Positions 1 to 10,439 of a stretch of DNA of 64,000 nt are shown here, piece after piece. The position numbers and the translations under genes were made by a program. The notes below the pieces were generated by a model that saw only the letters and a list, made by a program, of their open reading frames with translations, was not told the origin of the DNA and ran no database searches. This DNA is from Pelagibius sp. (GTDB lineage Bacteria; Pseudomonadota; Alphaproteobacteria; Kiloniellales; Kiloniellaceae). Positions within the stretch are counted from its first letter, which is position 1, and every line of letters starts with the position of its first letter. The stretch is taken from the NCBI GenBank assembly GCA_028280305.1, contig JANQMC010000098.1, forward strand, positions 1-64,000, read 5' to 3'.

Positions 1-424
1 CGCCGGGCATCTCTACATCTCCCAGTCCGACAAGGGCGGGCTGGTCTTCGGCGGCGATATCGACGGCTACAACTCCTATGCCCAGCGCGGCAACCTGCCG
101 ATCATCAAACACGTGGCCGCCGAGGCGGTGGCCATGTTCCCGAACCTGGCGCGCCTGCGTCTGGTGCGCCACTGGGGCGGCATCATGGATATGTCCATGG
201 ACGGCAGCCCGATCATCTGCAAGGGCCCGATCGAAGGCCTCTATATCAACGCCGGCTGGTGCTACGGCGGCTTCAAGGCAACGCCCGCTTCGGGCTGGTG
301 CTTCGCTTCCACCATCGCCAACGACCAGGCCCATGCGCTGAACGCCGCCTTCACCCTTGACCGCTTCTGCCAGGGCCGCGTCATCGACGAGCGCGGCGCC
401 GGCCCGCAACCCCGTCTGCACTGA
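1..424 (+). CDS. soxB: Sarcosine oxidase beta subunit, C-terminal part
   Basis: Partial gene open at the left edge; the frame enters at base 2 and stops at 424, giving about 140 C-terminal residues. The beta subunit of heterotetrameric sarcosine oxidase carries FAD and covalent FMN and oxidises sarcosine to glycine plus a one-carbon unit passed to tetrahydrofolate. The visible part has the end of the DAO-type flavoprotein fold, including the motif WGGIMDMSMDG and a Gly/Trp-rich segment (GWCYGGFKATPASG) typical of this subunit. It ends 19 bases before soxD, in the standard soxBDAG order. The family call is secure because all four subunit genes follow in order. The catalytic N-terminal half lies outside the window. 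Confidence 0.93.
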   Translation, partial: AGHLYISQSDKGGLVFGGDIDGYNSYAQRGNLPIIKHVAAEAVAMFPNLARLRLVRHWGGIMDMSMDGSPIICKGPIEGLYINAGWCYGGFKATPASGWCFASTIANDQAHALNAAFTLDRFCQGRVIDERGAGPQPRLH

Positions 425-443
425 CGGGCGAAGGAAGACAACT

Positions 444-752
444 ATGCTGATCCCCTGCCCCCACTGCGGCCCGCGCGATGTCGGCGAATTCACCTACGGC
501 GGTGACGCGACGAAGGAGCGTCCGGATCCCGGAAGCGCCGGCGCCGCCGACTGGTGCGACTACGTCTTCCAGCGCGAGAATCTACGCGGCACGCACCTGG
601 AGTACTGGCATCACGCCCAGGGCTGCCGGCTTTGGCTGAGGGTCCGCCGCGATACCGTCACCCACAAAATCGAGGCGGCGGAGATTGTCGGCCCCTGGGC
701 CGCTGCGACGGTACGTGAGACCGGGAACGATGAGGGGCAGGACGTGGCATGA
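444..752 (+). CDS. soxD: Sarcosine oxidase delta subunit
   Basis: A 102-residue protein beginning MLIPCPHCGPRD, the usual SoxD N-terminus. In the family the small delta subunit binds zinc through an N-terminal CPxC pair and a distal Cys. Here these are the CPHCG motif at residues 5-9 and the CRLW segment near residue 63, with a nearby His. It has no catalytic role alone and packs against the alpha subunit. A start further upstream in frame is possible but would lengthen the protein beyond the family norm, so ATG 444 is chosen. The stop overlaps the soxA start by 4 bases (ATGA-type overlap), indicating translational coupling. Confidence 0.93.
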   Translation: MLIPCPHCGPRDVGEFTYGGDATKERPDPGSAGAADWCDYVFQRENLRGTHLEYWHHAQGCRLWLRVRRDTVTHKIEAAEIVGPWAAATVRETGNDEGQDVA

Positions 753-3700
753 GCGGCTACCGCCTCACTTCCGGCGGCCTCATCGACCGCAGCCGGCCTC
801 TGACCTTCACGTTCGATGGCAAACGCTACCAGGGTTTCGCCGGCGACACCCTGGCCTCCGCCCTCCTGGCCAACGGTGTCGACATCCTGGGCCGCAGTTT
901 CAAGTACCACCGTCCGCGCGGTCTCTTTTCGGCGGGTGTCGAAGAGCCCAACGCCATGGTGACCCTGCGCAGCGGTGCGCGGACCGAGCCGAATTGCAAG
1001 GCACCCGTGGTGGAACTCTTCGAGGGGTTGGAGGCCCGGAGCCAGAACCGTTGGCCGAGCCTGGGTTTCGACATCATGGCGGTGAACGGGTTGGCCGGGC
1101 CACTGTTCTCCGCCGGGTTCTACTACAAGACCTTCATGGGACCGACCCGCAAGGCCTGGATGCTCTATGAGCACTTCATCCGCAAGGCGGCAGGCATGGG
1201 TGCCGGTACTCAACTCGCGGACCCGGACCACTACGAAGAGACCAACGCCTTCTGCGATGTCCTGATCGCCGGAGGCGGTCCGGCTGGGCTCATGAGCGCT
1301 TTGGCGGCGGCACAAAGCGGTGCGCGGGTTGTCCTGGCCGACGACCAGATGGAGATGGGCGGCAGCCTGCGGGGCACGCCCCTGACGGTCGGCGAAACCG
1401 ATGGCGATGCTTGGTGCCGCTCGGCTGTGGCGGTTCTCTCCATGCTGCCCAATGTGACCCTGCTGCCCCGCACCACGGTCTACGGCTACTACGACGACAA
1501 TACCTTCGGTGCGGTGGAACGGGTTGCCGATCATCTTCCGGTTCCAGGCGAAGCGATGCCGCGCCAGCGCCATTGGACGATCCGTGCAACGCGTCTGGTG
1601 ATCGCCGCCGGTGCCATAGAACGGCCGCTGATCTTCGCCGGTAACGACAAGCCGGGGGTCATGCTGGCCGATGCGGTGCGGGTCTATGCCGAACGCTATG
1701 GCGTCGCGGCGGGCCAAAGGGTCGCTCTCTTTGCCAACAACGACGGCGCCTATCGGACGGTCGAAGCTCTTGCACAAGCCGGAGTGACTGTCGTGGCCGT
1801 GATCGATCCGCGTCCGGACATCGGCGCCCGGGCCGAGGCCACGGTGGAGGCTTCCGGCGCGGAACTTCTAACCGGCCAAGTCGTCACTTCTGCCAGAGGC
1901 GGGCGGCGGCTGACGGCCATAGAGGTTACGCCTTTCGATCCGGCGAGCGGCGTGCAGGATGCCCTGCCCCGCAGCATTGCGGTAGACTGCCTTGCGGTCA
2001 GTGGTGGCTGGACCCCGACCATCCACCTGGCCAGTCAGGCCAGCGGCCCGGCACGCTGGAACGAAGACCTCGCCGCCTTCCTGCCCGGCGATCCATTGCA
2101 GCCCTGGCAGGCGGTGGGGGCCTGTAACGGCGAGTTCTCCACCGCGGCCTGTCTGGCTGCCGGCATCCAGGCTGGAGCGGAAGCGGCCCGCGCCTGCGGC
2201 TTCACCCCCAGCCCGATTTCAGTCCCGGCAGTCGACGCCGAGATCGTCTGCGATTCCATCCTGCCGCTTTGGGATGCCAGGCCCGCAGGTCATAAGGGGG
2301 CGGGCGGCAAAGGGAAGGCTTTCGTCGACCTGCAGCACGACGTAACGGCCTCGGATGTCAGCCTCGCCCACCGCGAGGGTTTCCGCTCCGTCGAACACCT
2401 GAAGCGCTATACGACGCTGGGCATGGCGACCGACCAGGGCAAGACCTCCAACATGGCGGGCCTGGCCCTTATGGCCCACGAGCGCGGCCTGACCATCCCG
2501 GAGGTCGGCACCACCCGCTTTCGCCCGCCTTACACGCCGATCGCCCTGGGCGCCCTGGCCGGGCAGGCGCGCGGCGCTCACTTCCGACCGCTGCGGCGTA
2601 CGCCGATGCACGACTGGCACCTCACTGCAGGCGCCGACATGATGGAAGTCGGTCTTTGGCAGCGTCCCCGGGTTTACCGCCGTGATGGCGAGAGCGTCGA
2701 GCAGGCCTACATCCGTGAGGCGCGGCAAGTGCGTCAAAGCGTCGGCATCGTCGATGTCTCGACCCTCGGCAAGATCGACGTGCAGGGACCAGACGCCGCC
2801 GAGTTCCTCAACCGCGTTTACTCCAATGGCTTCCTGAAGCTGCCCGAAGGCAAGGCGCGTTACGGTCTCATGCTGCGCGAGGATGGTTTTCTCTGGGACG
2901 ACGGGACCACCTGGCGCCTCGGCAAACACCGCTTCCTCATGACCACCACTACAGCCAACGCCGCAACAGTTCTGGCTCAACTCGAATTTCTGCTCGCTGC
3001 GGTCTGGCCTACGTTGAAGGTGGCCGTCACGTCGGTCAGCGAGCAGTGGGCGGCCATGGCCGTCTCCGGCCCGAAGACCCGCGAGGTCCTGGCGGCGGTG
3101 CTTGACGACATCGACATGTCCAACGAGGCCTTTCCCTTTATGGGCGTGCGCGAAGGTCATCTCGACGGGGTTCCGGTGCTGGTCGCCCGGCTCAGTTTCT
3201 CCGGCGAACTGGCCTACGAGGTCTATTGCGGCGCCCACTGTGGCGACGCGGTCTGGCGCAAGATCATGGCCGCCGGGGCAGCCCACGACATCGTCGCCTA
3301 CGGCCTGGAAGCCCTGGGTACCCTGCGCATTGAAAAGGGCCATGTTGCCGGCCCCGAATTGGACGGGCGCACGACGGCGGAAGACCTTGGCCTCGGCGGC
3401 ATGGCTTCGCGCAAGAAAGACTATATCGGCAGCGCCATGATGGACCGCAAGGGCTTGGTCGACGAAAACAGGATGAAGCTGGTCGGTCTGATCTCCCGCG
3501 ACGGTCAGCCGGTGCGATCAGGCTCTCACCTCGTCCTGGCGAACGGCGAGAGCCCGCCACGCAGCCTCGGCCATGTCACCTCCTCCACCTACAGCCCGGC
3601 GCTGGAGAAGTATATTGCCCTCGGCCTGCTGGAGGACGGGCCCAACCGGATCGGCGAGGCGCTGGTCGCCACTTACCCTTTGAAGGGTCACAATGTGGAC

Positions 3701-3757
3701 GTCGAGGTGGTGTCCTCCCACTTCTTCGATCCGGAGGGGAGGCGTATGCATGTCTGA
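749..3757 (+). CDS. soxA: Sarcosine oxidase alpha subunit
   Basis: The 1002-residue length matches the family. The N-terminal 100 residues form the ferredoxin-like segment seen in heterotetrameric sarcosine oxidases (KYHRPRG at about 52). A Rossmann nucleotide-binding motif GGGPAG lies at residues 175-180 and a second dinucleotide fold near 300-330. The C-terminal 400 residues resemble the aminomethyltransferase (GcvT) fold, which binds tetrahydrofolate and forms 5,10-methylene-THF from the iminium product. It overlaps soxD by 4 and soxG by 8 bases. The product supplies C1 units to folate, which fits the C1 and formate genes further along the window. Confidence 0.95.
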   Translation: MSGYRLTSGGLIDRSRPLTFTFDGKRYQGFAGDTLASALLANGVDILGRSFKYHRPRGLFSAGVEEPNAMVTLRSGARTEPNCKAPVVELFEGLEARSQNRWPSLGFDIMAVNGLAGPLFSAGFYYKTFMGPTRKAWMLYEHFIRKAAGMGAGTQLADPDHYEETNAFCDVLIAGGGPAGLMSALAAAQSGARVVLADDQMEMGGSLRGTPLTVGETDGDAWCRSAVAVLSMLPNVTLLPRTTVYGYYDDNTFGAVERVADHLPVPGEAMPRQRHWTIRATRLVIAAGAIERPLIFAGNDKPGVMLADAVRVYAERYGVAAGQRVALFANNDGAYRTVEALAQAGVTVVAVIDPRPDIGARAEATVEASGAELLTGQVVTSARGGRRLTAIEVTPFDPASGVQDALPRSIAVDCLAVSGGWTPTIHLASQASGPARWNEDLAAFLPGDPLQPWQAVGACNGEFSTAACLAAGIQAGAEAARACGFTPSPISVPAVDAEIVCDSILPLWDARPAGHKGAGGKGKAFVDLQHDVTASDVSLAHREGFRSVEHLKRYTTLGMATDQGKTSNMAGLALMAHERGLTIPEVGTTRFRPPYTPIALGALAGQARGAHFRPLRRTPMHDWHLTAGADMMEVGLWQRPRVYRRDGESVEQAYIREARQVRQSVGIVDVSTLGKIDVQGPDAAEFLNRVYSNGFLKLPEGKARYGLMLREDGFLWDDGTTWRLGKHRFLMTTTTANAATVLAQLEFLLAAVWPTLKVAVTSVSEQWAAMAVSGPKTREVLAAVLDDIDMSNEAFPFMGVREGHLDGVPVLVARLSFSGELAYEVYCGAHCGDAVWRKIMAAGAAHDIVAYGLEALGTLRIEKGHVAGPELDGRTTAEDLGLGGMASRKKDYIGSAMMDRKGLVDENRMKLVGLISRDGQPVRSGSHLVLANGESPPRSLGHVTSSTYSPALEKYIALGLLEDGPNRIGEALVATYPLKGHNVDVEVVSSHFFDPEGRRMHV

Positions 3758-4349
3758 CCTTCTCTCTCCGCTTAAAGGGCACAGCGACCCCCGGGTCGTC
3801 GCTTCGCAAGGAGATCCCGGCGTGGTGTCGATGGAGCGGCGGATTGTCAGTCTGGTGCAGGTCACCGCCTGGCCCGATACGCTGGCTCAAGTGGAACAAG
3901 CCGTCGCCACCGTAACCCACTGCGCAATGCCGGAGCGCCCGAGCGGCTCGACGGCACGGGACGCCACCGCCATCATGGCCGTCGGTCCCGGACGCTACCT
4001 GATAGAGAGCGACGACCCCGGCTTGCCGACAAAACTGACAACGGCCATCGGAGCGGATCTTGGTGCCGTGACCGATCTCAGCCACGCCCGCAGCGCCGTT
4101 CGCATCAGCGGCCCGAAAGCCACCTGGGTGCTGTCCAAGGGTCTCGCCATCGATCTGCATCCCAAGGCCTTCCCTTCCCTGGATGTGGCCCAGTCGGCAA
4201 TCCATGAGGTCGGTGTGTTGGCGCGCCGTCTTTCCGAAGACAGCTTTGATCTTTATGTCTTCCGCGGCTTCGCGTTATCCTTCTGGGAGTGGCTGACCGA
4301 AGCCGCGGCGGAAACCGGCTATCGCATCGACCCGCCCGGCAGCGCCTGA
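3750..4349 (+). CDS. soxG: Sarcosine oxidase gamma subunit
   Basis: A 199-residue protein starting MSDLLSPLKGHSDP, the conserved beginning of SoxG. The gamma subunit has a GcvT/YgfZ-like fold and is structural in the complex. The ATG at 3750 lies inside the soxA 3' end and gives the usual length; an in-frame upstream start would run through the soxA coding region. The last gene of soxBDAG, it is followed 20 bases later by a short-chain dehydrogenase gene that is probably in the same transcript. Identification rests on the N-terminus, size and position. Confidence 0.9.
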   Translation: MSDLLSPLKGHSDPRVVASQGDPGVVSMERRIVSLVQVTAWPDTLAQVEQAVATVTHCAMPERPSGSTARDATAIMAVGPGRYLIESDDPGLPTKLTTAIGADLGAVTDLSHARSAVRISGPKATWVLSKGLAIDLHPKAFPSLDVAQSAIHEVGVLARRLSEDSFDLYVFRGFALSFWEWLTEAAAETGYRIDPPGSA

Positions 4350-4369
4350 ATCAGATCAAAGGGACCCGC

Positions 4370-5122
4370 ATGGGACGTCTGGAGGGAAAGCGCGCCATCA
4401 TCACCGGTGGCGGCAACGGGATCGGCGCGGCGGCGGCACTGCGCTTCGCCGAAGAAGGCGCGAAGGTCGCCATTCTGGAAGTCAAGAAGGATGCCGGGGA
4501 ACGCAGCGCCGCCGCCGTGGAAGCGGCGGGCGGCGAATGCCTCTTCCTGGAGTGCGACATCACCCAGCCCGATGCGCTTGAGGCAACCATCAACAAGGCT
4601 GTCACCCACTTCGGCGGGCTGGAGATCCTCTACAACAACGCCGGCGGCGCGACGGCCCAGGACGGCAGTTTTCTGGATGTACCGCTGGATGAGTTCTGGC
4701 GCACCATCTCCGTGGATCTCTACGGCACCTTCCTGGCCAGCCGTTTTGCCGTACCGCACATCCGTGACGCCGGCGGCGGCTCGGTGATCAACACCTCCTC
4801 AATCCGCGCCATGAAAGGCACCCGCGGCGCTGATGCTTACACCTCGGCCAAAGGCGGGGTCATCACCCTGACCAAGGCCATGGCCCTGCAATGCGCGCCG
4901 ATGAACATCCGCGTGAATGCCATCTCGCCCGGCGCGGTGTTGACGGAGCGGACCCGTGGCTTTGGCATGAAGGGCGACGACGACCGCGGCAACGCCGTCA
5001 GGCCGCTGCGCACCGGCCACCCGCCGGAAATCGCGGAGATGGCCCTCTTCCTGGCTTCCGACGAGGCCAGCCTCGTGAACGGCGCAATCATCCCGGTTGA
5101 CAGCGGCGCTTGCGCGTTTTAG
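4370..5122 (+). CDS. SDR family oxidoreductase (sox-linked)
   Basis: A 250-residue classical short-chain dehydrogenase/reductase. It has the cofactor motif TGGGNGIG near residue 13, NNAGG near 90, a Ser in the INTSSI strand, and the catalytic pair in YTSAKGG. The C-terminal segment ends in the usual G-A-x-I-P-V-D-S-G. It follows soxG by 20 bases on the same strand, so a role in the same catabolic route is plausible. The substrate cannot be told from sequence because SDR specificity is not readable from motifs. The start at 4370 was chosen over an in-frame start inside soxG because MGRLEGKRAIITGGG is a typical SDR start. Confidence 0.85.
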   Translation: MGRLEGKRAIITGGGNGIGAAAALRFAEEGAKVAILEVKKDAGERSAAAVEAAGGECLFLECDITQPDALEATINKAVTHFGGLEILYNNAGGATAQDGSFLDVPLDEFWRTISVDLYGTFLASRFAVPHIRDAGGGSVINTSSIRAMKGTRGADAYTSAKGGVITLTKAMALQCAPMNIRVNAISPGAVLTERTRGFGMKGDDDRGNAVRPLRTGHPPEIAEMALFLASDEASLVNGAIIPVDSGACAF

Positions 5123-5146
5123 CCAGCAGCAAAAGGAAGTGATGAC

Positions 5147-5518
5147 TTGATCAGGCTTTCCAGTCCGATCCCGGTTCTAAGGATCTTCGACGAGGCGAAG
5201 GCCCGAGAATTCTATGTCGATTGGCTCGGCTTCACCGTCGATTGGGAGCATCGCTTCGGCGACAACTTTCCGATCTACCTGCAAATGTCCCGGGGCCACT
5301 GCGTCATTCATCTGTCGGAGCATCACGGCGATGCCACCCCTGGCGCTCACCTACGTGTCGACTGCGACGACATCGATGGTTTTGTCTCCGAGCTGAGCGC
5401 AAAGGACTACAAGTACGCCAAACCAGGGGAGCCGGAGGAGAAGCCCTGGGGAACGCGCGAGATCACCTTGACCGACCCCTTCAGCAACCGCCTTACTTTC
5501 TCCGGCCCGCCGGCATAA
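5147..5518 (+). CDS. Glyoxalase-fold (VOC superfamily) protein
   Basis: A 123-residue single-domain protein with TTG start at 5147 and a good AAAAGGAAG ribosome site at 5131-5139. Upstream ATG and GTG codons nearby meet a stop at once, so TTG is the only sensible start. The sequence shows the beta-alpha-beta-beta-beta pattern of the vicinal oxygen chelate fold: IPVLRIFDEAKAREFYVDWLG, then HCVIHLSEH and a C-terminal LTDPFSNRLTF. It resembles the bleomycin-resistance-like/glyoxalase family often annotated simply as glyoxalase superfamily protein. Metal ligands may be the His of HLSEH and a late acidic residue, but activity is unknown. It sits 24 bases after the SDR gene and is probably co-transcribed. 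Confidence 0.75.
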   Translation: MIRLSSPIPVLRIFDEAKAREFYVDWLGFTVDWEHRFGDNFPIYLQMSRGHCVIHLSEHHGDATPGAHLRVDCDDIDGFVSELSAKDYKYAKPGEPEEKPWGTREITLTDPFSNRLTFSGPPA

Positions 5519-5575
5519 GAAAGCGTACAACCGTCATGCTCGGGTCTGTCCAGAGGGTGACAGGGAAAAGAGCTT

Positions 5576-7216
<1,641 letters not shown>

Positions 7217-7229
7217 ATCTCTGTTTTCC

Positions 7230-7868
7230 CTACACTTTAATTCCCGCTGCATCGCGGGCCAGATCCTCTATCTCATTCCAGGCGCCCGCCGCAACTTTGT
7301 CCGCCGGCGCCACCCAGGAGCCGCCCACACAGATGACATTGGGTAGAGCCAGATAGCGCCCGGCGGTATCCCGGCTGATCCCGCCGGTCGGACAGAAGCG
7401 GATCGCCGCCAACGGCGAGGCCAACGACTTCAGATAGGCGGCACCGCCGGCCGGTTCAGCAGGAAAAAATTTCTGAAACGTATAGCCTTGCTCCAGCAGC
7501 GTCATGGCTTCGGACGCCGAGGCCGAGCCGGGCAGCAACGGCACCGGGCAGTCGGCAACGGCGGCAATCAGTCCCGGTGATGCACCGGGCGACACCATGA
7601 AGCGGCAGCCCGCTGAAACGGCCTGGGAAACCTGATCGGCGGTCAGGACCGTCCCCGCGCCAACCACAGCGCCCTCGACCTCCGCGGCAATGGCACGGAT
7701 CGATTCCAGGGCCGCCGCGGTACGGAAAGTCACTTCGATGGCCTTCAGCCCACCGGCCACCAGGGCCCGCGCCAAGGGCACCGCGGTGGCTGCATCGTCA
7801 ATCACCAGCACCGGGACCACCGGTGCCAGTTCGAGGACCTCTTGGATCCCGGCTTGCTTCTCACTCAT
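7230..7868 (-). CDS. eda: KDPG aldolase (2-dehydro-3-deoxy-6-phosphogluconate aldolase)
   Basis: A 212-residue class I aldolase cleaving KDPG to pyruvate and glyceraldehyde-3-phosphate. The Schiff-base lysine is K133 in the [12 protein letters not shown] motif, the same number as in the E. coli enzyme. The proton-relay Glu is E45 in the IEVTFRT motif. FCPTGGIS near residue 170 binds phosphate. The start overlaps the edd stop by 4 bases, so the two are translationally coupled, as is common for Entner-Doudoroff genes. Whether it also acts on KHG (4-hydroxy-2-oxoglutarate), as some homologues do, cannot be judged. Confidence 0.96.
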   Translation of the reverse strand: MSEKQAGIQEVLELAPVVPVLVIDDAATAVPLARALVAGGLKAIEVTFRTAAALESIRAIAAEVEGAVVGAGTVLTADQVSQAVSAGCRFMVSPGASPGLIAAVADCPVPLLPGSASASEAMTLLEQGYTFQKFFPAEPAGGAAYLKSLASPLAAIRFCPTGGISRDTAGRYLALPNVICVGGSWVAPADKVAAGAWNEIEDLARDAAGIKV

Positions 7869-9694
7869 ACATCAGCTCCAAAAACATGGGCGCCGAGATC
7901 GGCCGGTCCGGCCGCCGCCCGGAAGGGGGCGAAGAGTTCGCGGCCCAGACCAAAATGACTCTCCGTCAGATCCTCAGTGACGGCCTCGCGGGCCTGCCAA
8001 TCCTCGGCGGAAACACCCACCACCGTCAGGCTGCCGGCAACGGCATCGAGGCGCAGCATGTCGCCGTCGCGCAGCTTGGCGATGGGCCCGCCGACCGCAG
8101 CCTCCGGCGTCACATGAATGGCCGCCGGCACCTTGCCCGAAGCGCCGGACATTCGCCCGTCGGTGACCAAGGCCACCTTGAAGCCGCGGTCCTGCAGAAC
8201 ACCCAACGGCGGCGTCAGCTTGTGAAGCTCCGGCATGCCGATAGCCTGCGGTCCCTGAAAGCGGACCACGGCAATAAAGTCTTTTTCCAGTTCGCCGGCC
8301 TTGAAAGCCGCCATGAGATCGTCCTGGGAATGAAAGATCACTGCCGGCGCTTCGATGACGTGACGTTCCGGCTTCACGGCGGAGATCTTGATCACCGCCT
8401 TGCCGAGATCGCCGTCCAGCATTTTCAGGCCGCCGTTGGCGGAAAAGGCCTTGGCGGTGGGCGCCAGCACCGCCTCGTCGTGGCTCTTCGCGGCGCCGGG
8501 CTGCCAGGTAACGGTCCCGTCTTCGCTCAGCTTCGGTTCCTGGCGATAAAGGTCGAGCCCCTGTCCCCAGACCGTTGTGACATCGCCATGCAGCAGCCCG
8601 GCATCGAGCAGTTCAGAGATCAGGAAGCCCATGCCGCCCGCCGCCTGGAAGTGATTCACATCGGCCAGGCCATTGGGATAGATCCGGCAGAGCAGCGGGA
8701 CAACGTCCGAGAGGTCGGAAAGGTCGTCCCAGGTCAGTGTGATACCGGCGGCCGCCGCCATGGCCACCAGATGCATGGCGTGATTGGTGGAACCGCCGGT
8801 GGCATGCAGCCCGACGACGCCGTTCACCACAGCCCGCTCGTCGATCATCTCTCCGACCGGCGTATAGGCATTGCCGAGTGCGGTAATCGCCAAGGCGCGC
8901 TTGGTCGCCTCCACCGTCAAGGCATCGCGCAGCGGCGTGTTGGGATTGATGAAGGAAGCGCCGGGCAGGTGCAGCCCCATGATCTCCATCAGCATCTGGT
9001 TGGAATTGGCGGTGCCGTAGAAAGTGCAGGTGCCGGGCCCGTGGTAGGACTTGGATTCCGCTTCCAGCAACTCGTCGCGGCCGATCTTGCCCTCGGCATA
9101 GAGCTGACGGATGCGTGCTTTCTCGTCGTTGGGCAGACCGGATGTCATCGGCCCCGCGGGCACGAAAATCGCCGGCAGATGCCCGAAAGAGAGGGCTGCG
9201 ATCACCAGGCCCGGTACGATTTTGTCGCAGACACCCAGGAAGACCGCGGCATCGAACATGTTGTGGGAGAGGCCGACCGCCGCCGACATGGCGATGACGT
9301 CGCGGGAGAAAAGCGAAAGCTCCATACCCGGCTGCCCCTGAGTGACGCCGTCGCACATCGCCGGCACCCCAGCCGCCACCTGGGCGACGCCACCGGCATC
9401 GCGCGCCGCCTGTTTGATCTTCTCCGGAAAGACCTCGAAGGGCTGATGGGCGGAAAGCATATCGTTGTAGGCAGTGACGATGGCCAGGTTCGGCACCACG
9501 TCGCCTTTCAGGGCTGCCTTGTCCGAGAGGCCGCAGGCGGCGAAACCATGGGCCAGGTTGCCGCAGGAAAGAGTCGAACGCCGCGGTCCGCTTTCCCCCG
9601 CCCGCCGCAGACGGTCGAGATAGGCGGTCCTCTTTGCCCTACTGCGGACCCGCAGACGTTCGGTCACCTCGGCCACGCGGTCATGAAGGGTCAT
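7865..9694 (-). CDS. edd: Phosphogluconate dehydratase
   Basis: A 609-residue member of the IlvD/Edd dehydratase family, forming KDPG from 6-phosphogluconate with an iron-sulfur cluster. Family features include the segments [26 protein letters not shown] (a cluster-region Cys) and CDKIVPGL. Further on are [12 protein letters not shown] and, late in the protein, [11 protein letters not shown]. An in-frame extension to 9856 runs across the intergenic gap into pgl, so ATG 9694 ([14 protein letters not shown]) is taken as the start, matching known Edd N-termini. It lies 37 bases after pgl and overlaps eda. The alternative, dihydroxy-acid dehydratase, is unlikely given the operon. Confidence 0.96.
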   Translation of the reverse strand: MTLHDRVAEVTERLRVRSRAKRTAYLDRLRRAGESGPRRSTLSCGNLAHGFAACGLSDKAALKGDVVPNLAIVTAYNDMLSAHQPFEVFPEKIKQAARDAGGVAQVAAGVPAMCDGVTQGQPGMELSLFSRDVIAMSAAVGLSHNMFDAAVFLGVCDKIVPGLVIAALSFGHLPAIFVPAGPMTSGLPNDEKARIRQLYAEGKIGRDELLEAESKSYHGPGTCTFYGTANSNQMLMEIMGLHLPGASFINPNTPLRDALTVEATKRALAITALGNAYTPVGEMIDERAVVNGVVGLHATGGSTNHAMHLVAMAAAAGITLTWDDLSDLSDVVPLLCRIYPNGLADVNHFQAAGGMGFLISELLDAGLLHGDVTTVWGQGLDLYRQEPKLSEDGTVTWQPGAAKSHDEAVLAPTAKAFSANGGLKMLDGDLGKAVIKISAVKPERHVIEAPAVIFHSQDDLMAAFKAGELEKDFIAVVRFQGPQAIGMPELHKLTPPLGVLQDRGFKVALVTDGRMSGASGKVPAAIHVTPEAAVGGPIAKLRDGDMLRLDAVAGSLTVVGVSAEDWQAREAVTEDLTESHFGLGRELFAPFRAAAGPADLGAHVFGADV

Positions 9695-9731
9695 CGATCG
9701 TCTCCTCGTTTTGCTGGCAGTGTCATCAGGC

Positions 9732-10439
9732 TCAAGGACACCAATAGACCTGCAGCTTTGCATCGGGGTGACGGAGCACAGCGCGCACCGGCAAGGCTTC
9801 GACGTCACCCGGCTGCGAAGCCTGCTCCAGCACCGCGGCCTTCTCCGCCCCCTCAATATGAAGATAAACGGCCCTCGCCCCCGCGACCACGGGCAAAGTC
9901 AGGGTTATGCGCGGTTCCCCCGCCCCTGCGGCACGCATCGGCAGCACCAGGGCCTCGCCCTCGGGGTCCATAGCTTCGCCCAAACGGTCGCCGCCGGGAA
10001 AAAAAGACGCCGTATGTCCATCAGCCCCCATCCCCAGAACGGCGGCATCGAAAGGCTGCGGCAAGGCATCGATCCGCTGAGTGATTTTCGCGAGGCCGGC
10101 CTCCGGATCCCCGGCTTCGTTTACAAGGCCGACAAAGCGCGCCGCGGCCGCCCGGCCCTGAAGCAGTCCGCGCCGGACGAAGCCTTCGTTGGAGCGCTCG
10201 TGGCTCGGGGGCACCCAGCGCTCATCGATCAGGGTGATCGTGACCTTTCCCCAGTCCAACGCCTTGGACGCCAAGACGGCGAAGAAGCGGCCGGGGGTAC
10301 GTCCGCCGGAAACCGCCAGCGTGGCCTGCCGCCGCCTTTCGATGCCGCGGCGCAGATCGGCAGCGACAGCCTCGGCCAAACCCTCCGCCAAGGCGTCGCC
10401 ATCCGGAAAGTCCCGCCTCTGCGGCGTCGCAGCCGTCAC
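9732..10439 (-). CDS. pgl: 6-phosphogluconolactonase
   Basis: A 235-residue protein of the SOL/DevB type that hydrolyses 6-phosphogluconolactone from Zwf. It has the [11 protein letters not shown] motif near residue 44, DERWVP near 75, and the signature [15 protein letters not shown] near 136, with the conserved Asp-Gly-His. Its start overlaps the zwf stop by 4 bases. It supplies 6-phosphogluconate to Edd encoded next downstream. Confidence 0.95.
   Translation of the reverse strand: MTAATPQRRDFPDGDALAEGLAEAVAADLRRGIERRRQATLAVSGGRTPGRFFAVLASKALDWGKVTITLIDERWVPPSHERSNEGFVRRGLLQGRAAAARFVGLVNEAGDPEAGLAKITQRIDALPQPFDAAVLGMGADGHTASFFPGGDRLGEAMDPEGEALVLPMRAAGAGEPRITLTLPVVAGARAVYLHIEGAEKAAVLEQASQPGDVEALPVRAVLRHPDAKLQVYWCP

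Noticed and set aside
611..1777. Long minus-strand open frame of 388 codons opposite soxA
   Set aside because: Antisense to a clear soxA coding region; high-GC codon bias leaves the opposite strand open, and the product has no family pattern.
7823..9973. Plus-strand open frame of 716 codons opposite edd/eda
   Set aside because: The opposite strand encodes unmistakable Edd and Eda; the frame is rich in His/Arg/Gln/Gly, typical of shadow translation.
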